The translations under genes and the position numbers were made by a program. A stretch of 64,000 bases of DNA from Pyropia haitanensis (Eukaryota > Rhodophyta > Bangiophyceae > Bangiales > Bangiaceae): NCBI GenBank assembly GCA_008729055.1, contig SDUX01000004.1, forward strand, positions 4,728,559 to 4,792,558, given 5' to 3'. The stretch's first letter is position 1. The number at the start of each line of letters is the position of its first letter. Below, one piece after another: positions 52,224-62,232 of this stretch. The notes below the pieces were generated by a model. That model saw only the letters and a program-made list of their open reading frames with translations. It made no database searches and had not been told where the DNA came from.

Positions 52224-55021
52224 GGCTCCTGGCCGGGCACACCAGGCACCACCAACACTCCCAGACGAGCGTGAAAAAGGAAGAGCAGCAACAAAAAGCA
52301 AACGGGAAGGGGCGGCGGGGTCAAGACACGCGGCACGGCTTGGCGTACGTCAGACCAGGCCAGGAGCACGGTGGAGGCGACGACAGTGGAAGCGCGAGCG
52401 TTGCGGCTCCGAGGTCGCGGGGGGGTCGCAACCCCAGAGCCCGCGCATCCACGACTTGAATCCTTTCACATTCAACATGTACTTCCTTAGATACCGGGTA
52501 TCTCAAGGTCCTTTCTGCGCTCGAGTCCGCACAGCGAAGCAGTGAATGCGTAACTTCAATTTTGAGCTCTCTGGAAAGTACGGCGGCGGCAGGTCTGTCA
52601 CGACAACACGTTCTCGGATAATTGTTGGATGGCGCAACGATAGGAGAGGTCATCCGCTTTCACCCGCGCTTTGTCTGCTCTGCAGGGGAGGGCTGTTCGT
52701 AGGTGGGAAGAGCGCCGTTGGGGGAAGCCGACGGCGACCGGTGGCAAGCAGCCGCTCGCCGTCCCGCCGTCTTTGGCAAGAACCCCCCGTCGTTCTCGAC
52801 GACGAGTTCCCCGACGGAAGCGGCAGCCACCGCCCGCTCGTCTGCGCCATCAAGACGCAACACGCGCCCGGCCCGCCCGTGCGACCAGCGTCCATATTGG
52901 CCGCGTCGGGGCGCCCGCGTCGCCGCCGTGGCCGGCCGCGCGGCCCGCGTCGCGGCGGCTGCCCCGCGCGGCGTGGCCGCGTCGGCGGGCCCCGCGTGGC
53001 CACCGCGGCACGGCGCGCGCGGCGGGCTTACCCATCTGGTCCCCATCGCCAGACGGCGCGCGGCGCGCCGCGTGTGCGCGTGGCCGCGACTCGCGGACGC
53101 GGGGGGTGGTGGCACGGCGACGCGGCGTCGGCCGCCGCGGCCGACTCGCCAGTGGGTTGGCAACGACCGCTCGGTGGCCCCCCCCCGCGCTGTGTCGCCA
53201 GCCGTCGAGTCCCGCTGGGTCTTGCCGACGGGGATCTGGCTGGTGCACGGGCGTGACGGGGGGTCGGTCACCGCCCCCTCGCACCGCCAGTCTGGTTCCC
53301 CACGTGCCCGTCGCGGGAATACTGCGGGTGGCGGCCGTCAGCGAGCGCCGTGTCCGGGGTCCGCACGTGCTGTGGGAGCGGATACTCCCCAACAAACCCC
53401 TTTCCCCTTGCGCACCTGCCGTGTGTTCAGGACATCTTTGCTACGCCCCACCCCTCTACCCCTCCTTCCCCCTCAGAGACGTCTCACACGCACACCTGAA
53501 AGGCGGCAGCGTCGCCGCGCCACAGCCGCTACCGCACGCGGCGGACGAGCCACCCACGCCACGCAGACCGTCGCCCCCCCCCCCCCCCAGCCCGTCACCG
53601 CCCCCTCTCACCCTCCCCAGCCACGGGACGGGGTGGCCACCACGACGGCGGCGTCGTCGCCCGCCCCCGTGGCGGCGGTGACCCCCCCCGTCATTGGTGC
53701 CCGCGGTAGGGACGGTGGGCGCGCCGCCGCCGCCGCCGCCACCGCCGCCGCCGGCGGCCGTGCTACCCCCTCGCCCGTATCGCCCCAGCCGCCGCCGCGG
53801 TCGCCCCCCCCCTGGGTCACCACCGTCGCCACCACTGCCGCCGCTGCGACCAGCAAAAGCGGCAGCCGCCACGGCGGCGGCCACCGGCGGGGTGACGACC
53901 GCCCACGGAGGGCGGTGGGCGGGGCAGACGCGGCGCTCGCCGCCACGGTGGCGGGCGGTGCGGCGGCGCGCGCCTGGCGTGGCGTGGTCACCGTCGCCGG
54001 CGGCGGCGGCAGTGGCGGTGGTCAAGGGCGCCGCCGCGGCGCTGGGGGTGGTGCTGGGCGTGCAGCCCGCCGCGGGGGGGGGGTGCCGATGACGGCCATA
54101 CGCGGCTGCTGCTTCCGCGTTTGCCCGTTACGCCTGCCGAGTCGGAGGTGGGGGGGGGGGGGGGGCGCGTGAGGTGTCACGCCTCCACAGACGGGCGCCG
54201 GCGTCGCCGCCACCTACAGTGCGGTCACGACAGCAGCTGTCGTTGCGTGTGGGGCACCTGGCGCTCCTGGGCGGCGGCGTGCCGGCGGCGACGGCGGCGG
54301 CGGCTACACCACGCGGGGTCCCTCGAGGGGTCCCCCCCCGTGCAGTACCCGTTCCTCCGTCCTTCCCGTAGGTACCTCTGCCGGCGGTGCCGCCGCCCCA
54401 TGGGGCGGCGGCACCAACGCGGTGCCCGGCGGTGGTGGTGGCGGGGTGTGCCGCGGGCCACTGGCGGCCACGACCCCACCGGCGAGATGGAATTTGGGGC
54501 GCCGCCGGCAAGGCGCCCCCAGCCGCCGCCACCGTCCACGCGGCGGCCACCGTTCGCGGCCATTGCTCGCCGCATCCCCCCCCCCCCCCCCCGCCCATCC
54601 GTGACGCTCTCCCGCTCGGTGCCGCCGGCGGTCCCGCCTCGGCGCCTACCACAACCCCCCCCCTTCCTCTTGGCACCCCAGTGCCGCCTCGGCGGTGACG
54701 CGGTAGCCCGCGCGCGCTACCGCGGGGCCGACCGCCATGCGGCGGTGATGAAGGGTAGGGGGGGGGGGGGGGGGGGACGGGCAGCCGCAGCGGCCACTGC
54801 CCCCCCCCCCGCCGTCTACTCAGAGCGCCAGCGGTGCTGGCGCGTCCCCCCTGCTCCCCTTTCCACGGCTGCCGGCGCTCCTCTCCCCTTCCGCGCCCGT
54901 CGCCGTGCCGCCGGTCCTCCCCCCCCCCCCAGGGCGCCACCGACTTTCCCCCTTGCCCCCGGCGCCCGCCCGTCTTCCGGCTGCGGTCCTCTCTTCCCCC
55001 TCCCCATACCCCACCGGCACC
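52224..55021. other. Long low-complexity intergenic region
   Basis: Between the HDS start (-) and the p24 gene (+). Frames here are Thr/Ala/Pro/Gly-rich on both strands. A hydrophobic Ala/Val segment in the plus-strand frame near 53960-54050 is the only weakly protein-like stretch. I found no domain and call no gene. Confidence 0.5.
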
Positions 55022-56175
55022 ATGGTGGGCGGGGCCTTGCCCCGGCGGCGGCCACCCCCGCCGCCCCCTGCGCGACGGTGTGCCCCCTCCGCCCGTGCGC
55101 AGCTGCCGCCCCTGCCGCTCTCCCTCTGCCGGCTGGTGCTGCTCGCCGCGACCGCGACGGTGGTCACCATGGCGGCCGGCGGCGGCCGCCGTGGCGGCAC
55201 CGCCGACGCGACGGTGGCCTACCACGCCGCCGCGGCGGCGGCGGCGCGCGCCGCCGCGGCGCTACCCGCGGGCCTGACCGTACGGCTGGCCGCCGGGCGG
55301 TCCCGCTGCTTCACCGACGAGCTGCCCACCGCCCGCCGCGTCGCGGCGCTCCTCCGCGTCGCCGCCGCCGCGGCGCCTGCGGCGGCGGCGGCCATCCCCA
55401 CCGGCGGCGGCGGTGGGGGCGAGGCGAGTGGTAGAGACGGGAGTGGGGGCGGTGGTGGTGGCGGCGGTGGTGGGGGGGGGGGGGTGCGCGTGGTGGTGCG
55501 CACGCTCGACGGGGCGGTGCTGTACGCGTCGCCGCCGGGGGGGGCGCCCCCGGGGGGGGGGGGGCGTTTTCGTGGACGACGCCACCGCTGCGGCGGCGGT
55601 CGCACTCGGGGGTGGACGAGGAGGGGGAGGGGGGGGGGGGTGGGGGGGGTGGGGGGGACTGGAGCGCCGCCGCCGCCGGGGGGGTTGCGGAGGAGGCCGA
55701 CACGTACGAGGTGTGCGTGACGGCCGGGTCGAGGCCGGCGGTGGTGCAGCTGCGGTGGATGCCGGGGCGGTCGGTGTGGGCAGAGGCGGGGCTTGCGGAC
55801 GTCCGCGGCGGCCACCCGCCTGGGCGCCTCCGCGGTGCTAGCGACGGGGAGGGTGGCGGCGGCGGCGGCGGTGGCGGCGGCGGCGGCCGCCGCACGACCA
55901 CCGCCGCGGCCACCGCGGAGCTGCTCGTCGCCGCCGCGGCGGCGAACCTGGCGGGCCTCGCCGCGGTCGCCGCGTCCGTCCGCGACGCGGCCGTCGCGGA
56001 GCGCGCCGCCGCGGCCGCGCACGTGGCGGCGCTCGCGCCGGTCCTCGCCACCGTCCGGCTGGGCGCCGTCGCGGCGGTCGCCGTGGCCGCCACCGAGGTG
56101 GGGCTGTGGGTGGGCGTCTGGGGGGGGGGGGGGGGTGGACGGCGCGGCCGTCGAGGGGTGCGGTGGCTGGGGTAG
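55022..56175 (+). CDS. p24/TMED family GOLD-domain cargo protein, one frame break
   Basis: p24 proteins cycle between ER and Golgi in COPI/COPII vesicles. From ATG 55022 (CACCATGG): a Pro/Arg N-terminus and a signal-like helix (LVLLAATATVVTMAAG). Then come the GOLD-domain start LTVRLAAGRSRCFTDELPTA (the CF.DE.P signature) and RVVVRTLDGAVLYAS (the VKDPDGKVLYS strand). The frame changes in a G run (about 55552-55563) and continues: AFSWTTPP, then DTYEVCVTAGSRPAVVQLRW, the second conserved Cys strand, a coiled-coil-like helix (RDAAVAERAAAAAHVAALAP) and a membrane helix (LGAVAAVAVAATEVGLWVGV). A basic tail (RRGRRGVRW) ends the chain. The p24 order is complete, though Gly-rich insertions interrupt the GOLD domain. 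About 384 aa, longer than the usual 200-230. Confidence 0.72.
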
Positions 56176-57188
56176 GTGCGGTTGGAAATGGTGGGGGCAT
56201 CGCAACGGACACTGTCACCCCACATCAGCCAGAAAAAAAAAACAGAGAAAAGAAACAGGTACCGCAAGACTGTGGTTGTGATCGACAGATGCCCTTGCAG
56301 CAGCACCGGGTCAGTACAGTACATCGGCAGGGGAAACGGCTGAATGGTCGACCCTGGCGGCAGCGCGTGGGTAGAGGCCCCTCGCTGGGCGCACCATCGA
56401 ATACGGGCCACGGCAACGGGAGGGAGCGAGGACGTCACGTGGATGGCAGGCCTTTTTCCCTTGTTTCCTGTTTGCTCGGCAGACGACCACCGAAGTACGT
56501 GTGGCCCGTCCCACGCGCCGCCAAAAAACGCAACAACAAAAACACCGAGTGGATGCAGAACAGATACGCACCAAACGGGGTAGTACCAGCAGAGACGGGC
56601 CCCGCCCAGCCAGATGTAACGGCAGGGGGCTCCCCCAACGCGCACGCTGGCCGGAATCCGACCGACCGCCCGCCACCGCCGGCAGGCCAAGCAAGCGGGC
56701 ACCGGAGGGCAACGGGCAGGGCGCTACGGCGATGCCCGCCGCCCCACCACCACCCATCAAGAAGGGGGGGAACCTCGGGGGCACAGTGGCAGCGGACGGT
56801 GCCCCCCCAACCAGTCCCCCCAGGACGCCCATGGAACACCACAGGGCAGCGCGAGCCACGGTGGCCTGACGGCCAGTCCCACAGCCGTGACGGTCGGTGC
56901 GCCCCCACGCGCGGGGCAGGCAGACGCCGCACCCGCTCCCGCACGACCCGACCCGGCCAGCCAGCCCACGCGTCGACCAACGGCACTGACCAACGGCACT
57001 GACCAACGGCGACACGCCGTGACACCAGTGTCTGCCACAACCGGGGGCACCCCTGCGACAGCCACAGGTGCGCGTCATCAGCGCAGCTCATGCCGTCCGC
57101 ATCCTTCCCCCTTCCCCCCCCCCCCCCCCCCTCCCAGCCGCCGAACGCGGCCCCCAAACCCGCAGACACAGCAGCATCCCCTTCCCCA
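56176..57188. other. Convergent intergenic region
   Basis: 3' flanks of the p24 gene (+) and the unnamed gene ending at 57189 (-). No supported feature. Confidence 0.6.
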
Positions 57189-58145
57189 TCAACACTGCTT
57201 CTCCAGCGGCAGCCAAACGTGCGGCTCCGTCGCGGCGGGCCACAGGTCCAGCTCCAGCTCGTCTGTGGGGCACAGCGCCGCCACCCCGTACCCGCCCGGC
57301 ACGACCGTCGCGACAGCGCCGCCCGAAAAGCTGCACACCGACGCCTCACTCTCATCGTCGCTGAGGTCATCGGCCGGACCCCGAGGCGCCCACATGGTCG
57401 ACGCGGGCGCCGAAGACGACGGCCGCACCGCGGCGCGGCCCAGCCGGTGGCCAGCGCCGCCACCACCCCCCCCTTCCCCATCGGGCGCCGTCGCAGCCCC
57501 AACGACGCCCGCCGCCGCCCGCGCCGGCGAGCTGGTCGCCAAAAAGGAAGTGTGGGACGGCTGCGCGGCAGGGAGAAAGTGAGGGGACGGCGGCGTCCTT
57601 CCCGCGCTCGCCGTGCCAGGCAACGTGGTGAGCGTGGATAACGCCGACGCAGACGAGATGGACCGCGAGTCGCTGGTGAGGTGGCCACACGGATGGCGGG
57701 CGTCGGCGAGGCGTTTTTTGCCCGCCGCCACCCGCGCCGCCATCAGCCCCGCGGGTGGGAAGGAATCCAGGTAGTGGCCACCCCCGCCGCCACTGCCACC
57801 GCTCCGACCCGTCACGGGAGGCAGCTCCCCCCCCGCCGCGACAGTGGCCGCTGCCGCGGCAAAGTGGGAGCCCGCCGCCGTCCACGAGGCGGGTCCCGCC
57901 ACGGCGGCGCCAGCGCCGCCGCACCGCGCCGAGCGCCGCGTGGGTATTAGGTACGCGCGGCTGCGGCCAATGCCGACGCCGCCGCCCGCCACCGGGGACA
58001 GCCGGGGCGACCGTTGCGGTAGAGACGACACCGCTGCCAGCGGCTCCCCCCCCCCTACACAGGGCACCTCCCCCGCCCCCCCCTCCCTCGCCCTTACCCC
58101 CTCCGCAGGCGGCACACCAAGACAGTTGACAGGTATGGGCGGCAT
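57189..58145 (-). CDS. Unrecognised Gly/Ala/Ser-rich protein
   Basis: 318 aa from the first ATG in the frame (MPPIPVNCLGVPPAEG). The open frame extends upstream to 58280 only through a GTG. Coding-like stretches: GIGRSRAYLIPTRRSAR, GHYLDSFPPAGLMAARVAAG, a Ser/Thr-rich LTSDSRSISSASALSTLTTL, HFLPAAQPSHTSFLATSSPA, and a C-terminus with an acidic/Ser cluster (DDLSDDESEASVCSFSGG) and VVPGGYGVAALCPTDELELD. The C-terminal part is balanced in composition and looks like real protein. The acidic Ser cluster could be a phosphorylation (CK2-like) site. No domain, signal peptide or membrane segment is visible, so no function is offered. The frame upstream in the promoter direction also looks weakly coding (RRAWPRLRLTTAQVV near 58330) in another frame beyond a G run, so the true N-terminus may lie further upstream. 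Confidence 0.5.
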   Translation of the reverse strand: MPPIPVNCLGVPPAEGVRAREGGAGEVPCVGGGEPLAAVSSLPQRSPRLSPVAGGGVGIGRSRAYLIPTRRSARCGGAGAAVAGPASWTAAGSHFAAAAATVAAGGELPPVTGRSGGSGGGGGHYLDSFPPAGLMAARVAAGKKRLADARHPCGHLTSDSRSISSASALSTLTTLPGTASAGRTPPSPHFLPAAQPSHTSFLATSSPARAAAGVVGAATAPDGEGGGGGGAGHRLGRAAVRPSSSAPASTMWAPRGPADDLSDDESEASVCSFSGGAVATVVPGGYGVAALCPTDELELDLWPAATEPHVWLPLEKQC

Positions 58146-61111
58146 CTTGCGTTGGCTCAGCAGCGGCAGCAGCGTCGTCGCCACAGACGTCGCGTCCGGG
58201 ACCCGCTGGCGCCGCCGACGGCGGGGAGGGGGCAGCGGCGGCAGCGCAGACGTCGCCGTTGCGACCGATAGCGGAGGCACCGCGGCGGGTCACAGGGGGG
58301 GGAGGGGAAGGGGGGGGAGCGCGGAGGTGCGCCCGCACCACCTGGGCGGTGGTGAGCCGCAGACGGGGCCACGCGCGTCTGATCACCGCAGGCGATACTG
58401 CCACAAGGGTCGGCAGAAGTGCAGGAGAAAAACGAACCGGGGCTTGCGCGTGAGCAGAAGCCGCACGCTCGCGCACAGGTGGGGGGCGGGGGGTGAAAGG
58501 AAGAGGGGGGTGGTTCGTAGGGGCGGTAGGGAACGTTGGAGAGACTCGCCAACACGCGGGGGACCGTAACGCCCAGGAGGGGCACCCCCGCGGTGACGGT
58601 GGGAGTTGCGAGCCCGGTGAGCGGGCGGCACAATCACCACCCACGCCGCGGAAGCGTCGCCACACTCACACGCACGCGACCGCGCAACGGCTACAGCCGC
58701 GCAACGGCCGACAGCTGCCAGAGGCCCTCTCACGCCGCCGCGCTGCACCACACCTCGGTGAAGACTCGGAGCGCGCGGGGTGGAAGTCGGGGCGCAGCTC
58801 GCACTCACACCTTGGCCTGCCGACGACCCCGCGCACGCGCGCACGCATGCATGCAATGCGAGGGTGCTCCACGGTCAAAGGCCGCCCCCCGCCTCACGCG
58901 CAGCCACACCAGCAGCAGCCGGTCCGCAGGACGCAGAGAAGACCCTTCCCCCCCCCGGGCCCACACCCCGAAAAAACGCGGTTCAGAGGCGGCCCGCCAC
59001 CCCCAGAGGAAGCTGATGGGTGACGCCACCCCCCCCCCCCCCCAGAAGCACCCCGCAGTGCACGTTTTTCGCGCCCATCCCCCCCCCCCGCCCACCACGA
59101 CCCTCGCACGCGCGTGCCATCCGGGCGCGCGCGCATCCGAGTGGACTAGCCACCAGCCACCGGCCCGCGGTGAAAGTCCGGGGGAGCGTGAAACGGGGTG
59201 AAACGCGCGCGCCCGGCACACGCGGCGGGCGCGTCCGAACCGGAGAAAACGGTCTGCCGGTGAAAAAAGAACTACGAGAACGAGCGGCTCGTGCGCCGCT
59301 GTTGGAAGGGACCGGGAGGGGGCGTGGCCGACCCCCTTCCGCAGCAGCCAATGAGAGGGGGGGGGCGGGAGCGCCGTGGCCTCGGGACAGCGGCGGTTGG
59401 CGCTCGGAAGGAACGGGTGCGGGGTCAAAAATGGGTGGTTCCGTCCGTTCTTGCGCGCGAGTGGCGAGGAGAAGGGCCCGTTTCGCTCTCGTGAGCGAGC
59501 ATCCTCCGAGAGCGCCCCCCCCTCCAGTTGGTCAGTTGAATAAAGCACAAGCGGGGGTGGACAGAACCAGTACCAGCTGGTGCGGCCCGGGCCGACCACC
59601 AATCATTCAGGGGGAAAAATCTGCGAGGTGCGAGCTTCTGCCCACGTGGCGACCCGACACACTGGTGGGCCCCAAAAGCGGGACCGCGGCACGCGCTGCT
59701 GCACTAGCAGCCGCGGGCGCCACGCACGCTGCGCGACGGCAACGGCGCGGCAGTAACGCCGTGGTCGGCTCCACGGCTCGTCGGCTCCTTGGCGCGGGGA
59801 GCCGCCATAGACCGGGGACTGCTGTACACACTGACGCGCGCGTCAGTCAGAGCGCGCTCTCCCAGCAGTGGAGCGCCGGGCGACAGAGACCCCTCCTGGT
59901 CCCTGGGTCCCGGTCGCTGGCAGGTCGGGCAGCAGACCATGTTCCCGACAACCAAGGAGGGCGGGGGTGGTCTCTGTTGGCTGGTCTTCGCATCGTCCTG
60001 CTGATGAGTACTGGGGCGCTACAAGGGGTCTCTTGAGTCCGTTCCAGCAGTCTGGTCACCATGCTGCCTTATGTAGCGTGGGGGGTGTGGCTCGGTGTCC
60101 TTGGGGTCACCTGGGGTGTGTCCCCCCCTAACCCAAACCACCAGTCTTCGCGACAGGCAGCACAGCATCGTAGATGACTCGGTGGAGGGTGGCTTGGCGT
60201 GGGCTGAGAAAGAGGGACGGGTGGGGAGGACGCCAGCGTCGCCACCACGACGGGGCAGTGTCGGCTCGTTGGACGCGGAGCCCGTACTTGTGCCGACCGA
60301 CCAGTGATGACCGCATCGGGCTCCCCATCCGTGGCGCGAGCAACCGCCGCGTGCGTCGCACGGCATGGGGTAGGAGGGAGGCGCGGCGCCCACGCGCAGC
60401 GTCGCGTGGGTGCTACTCACGACGGCAGGCGCTGCCGCCGGATGACCACACGGCGGGGGGCCCATCACGTCGGCCATTGACCTCTCCAAAAACAAACAAC
60501 AACAAAACACTGCCCCAGGCGGCGGCCTGCCAACACGCTGGGGCACGCACGACGTGCTGGAGGAGATTGGGGAACAGGGGAACAGGGGGAGAAAGCCCTT
60601 CCGGGTGCCGCATACGGCCCACAGCGCCCTCGGCGGCGCGCGCCCGATGCAGCACGTTGGCGGTGCTACCGTCGGGCTGACCAGCGAAGTCCCGCAAAAG
60701 CGCCCTGTCGGGGTGTAGCACGGGTGCCGAGCCGGGCGCCGATGCCCGGTTGCGCAGGGCCGGGAGGGTGACAGAGACACGCAAAAACCAACGCCGCACC
60801 GCGCCCAGCCGTGTGCCACACCGGGTGCCACGCATCGCCCAAGAGCACAGCAAGACGCAGAACGAGAAGCGCAAACGAGCAACAGACCGCGGCAAGTTAG
60901 CTGACCGGCGCTCCTCAAGACACCCACACACCGTGAGGCACCTGAACGCTGACAGCCCTCCCCGAGTCCCGTGCGCGGGCTACCAACCGCCGCGGCTGCC
61001 CCAACCGCCCAGCCAAGCAACAGCCACCAGCTCGCGCACAATCCCTCAACCACCAAACCCCGCAGCGCACCCCACTCGCCGCCTCTCCCGCCCACCGCCC
61101 GCCCCTCCCAC
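58146..61111. other. Long intergenic region, no supported gene
   Basis: Overlapping frames without domains on both strands. Contains an AATAAA at 59539-59544 (plus strand). Around 60000-60300 the base composition is less extreme, but the frames stay short and non-conserved. Confidence 0.55.
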
Positions 61112-61675
61112 TCACCCACCCCCCAACCCCCCCCCCGTCCTTCCTGCAACTCCACGCACCGCCGTAAACGCGCCAGCAAACGGCACCCGGTACGCCGCCA
61201 GGTCGATCACCCGCGACACCCCCCCGTGGCGCCCCGCGCGAACGCTGGGGTCCACATCCGCCGCGATTACCGACCAGTGCACCGACACCCACCCGCGGTG
61301 CGCCATGGCCTGCAGGCTCAGCACCTGAATGCCGATGGCCAGCAGCGCCAAGCGGCCCAGGCGGCTGAGCGCGTAGCCCGTGGCAAAGCCGGTGACGCCA
61401 CCAAAGGTCAGCTGCTCACTCAGCGGGCCGGTCAAAAAGTCCGTGACCGCCCGGCCAGGATCAGTGCTTGCCAAGGTAGATGCGAGCCGGGGGTGACGGG
61501 GGGGGAACCGCCGTTGGGCATGGGGGGCGGCTGGGTTTGACGAAGGGGGGGACGCAGGGGTCGGCGCGGAAAAGAAGGGTGACCCGGCCACTGTAGTGAG
61601 GAAAGGCCACCGCGGGCAGGCGGATAGTGCAGGCTGCTGCCGCACCAGCAGTAGCCGGGATGGGCGGGTGAACAT
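61112..61675 (-). CDS. FUN14-domain protein
   Basis: 187 aa from ATG 61675. The N-terminus MFTRPSRLLLVRQQPALSAC is Arg/Leu-rich without acidic residues, a likely mitochondrial presequence. The FUN14 domain follows: LTFGGVTGFATGYALSRLGR, LALLAIGIQVLSLQAMAH, RGWVSVHWSVIAADVDPSV. In this family GG.TG...G is the first Gly-rich membrane segment and the second helix is followed by G.V.V.W. The C-terminal AAYRVPFAGAFTAVRGVAG may be a further hydrophobic stretch. FUN14 proteins are small membrane proteins of mitochondria (mitophagy receptors in animals) and plastids. The LIR motif needed for mitophagy in FUNDC1 is not evident here, so a role in organelle lipids or membrane structure is equally possible. 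The open frame reaches 61960 only via TTG. Divergent from the gene at 62233. Confidence 0.82.
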   Translation of the reverse strand: MFTRPSRLLLVRQQPALSACPRWPFLTTVAGSPFFSAPTPASPPSSNPAAPHAQRRFPPRHPRLASTLASTDPGRAVTDFLTGPLSEQLTFGGVTGFATGYALSRLGRLALLAIGIQVLSLQAMAHRGWVSVHWSVIAADVDPSVRAGRHGGVSRVIDLAAYRVPFAGAFTAVRGVAGRTGGGLGGG

Positions 61676-62232
61676 AATGTCGATGAGGGAGGGCTCTGGG
61701 GGCGTAGCGAAGGAGTGGCAGCAGTAGGGGTCACCCTGGTACAGCGCGGAGGAGAGAGACGTTGATCCCGATGATGACAAGACAGACCGGAGTGAGAGGG
61801 GGGGCCGATACTCGTGGGCCGAGGAGAGGCGACAACAAGACGGGTAGCGATACGGGGAACAGCTCTGAGGAAGGGGCACGGGCCGTGCCGCGCGGGCCCG
61901 ATTTGCAGTCGAGGTTGCATCCTCTCCGAACCAAAGCGCGGCCCTTTTGCTCGAGGCCAAATCGCGACTGAATGCAACACTCCTTCAGTCAGTACTGAAA
62001 ATACGTTTCGGTTGACTTTTTCGCAACATTCAGTGTCAATTGGTCTCTTGTCCTGGGCGAACCGACAGTACAGTACATTCGACACCACCACCATCGCTGA
62101 CCCGCCTGCTTCCAAAAAAGCATCGATACCCCACGGACGGACACCTTGACGCTGCCAACCACCCTCGCCCTATCCTCTTCTCACCTCCTTCGCCCCCCCT
62201 CCCCCCCCCCACTCCACACCCCCCCTGCCACG
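61676..62232. promoter_or_regulatory. Bidirectional promoter region, FUN14 / NDK-AK
   Basis: 557 bp between two divergent ATGs, with a more AT-rich centre (about 61960-62080). It contains a perfect 10-bp palindrome TCAGTACTGA (61989-61998) inside TTCAGT-CAGT-ACTGAA and a CAGTACAGTACAT near 62070. The NDK-AK side ends in a C-rich leader. A shared control region is inferred from geometry only. Confidence 0.45.

Noticed and set aside
53456..54172. Possible Ala/Val membrane protein on the plus strand
   Set aside because: Only one weak hydrophobic segment amid low-complexity sequence; no start context, no motif.
58383..61111. Several overlapping ORFs of 60-390 codons
   Set aside because: Composition follows local GC content, starts lack context, and none has a domain or matches across frames.
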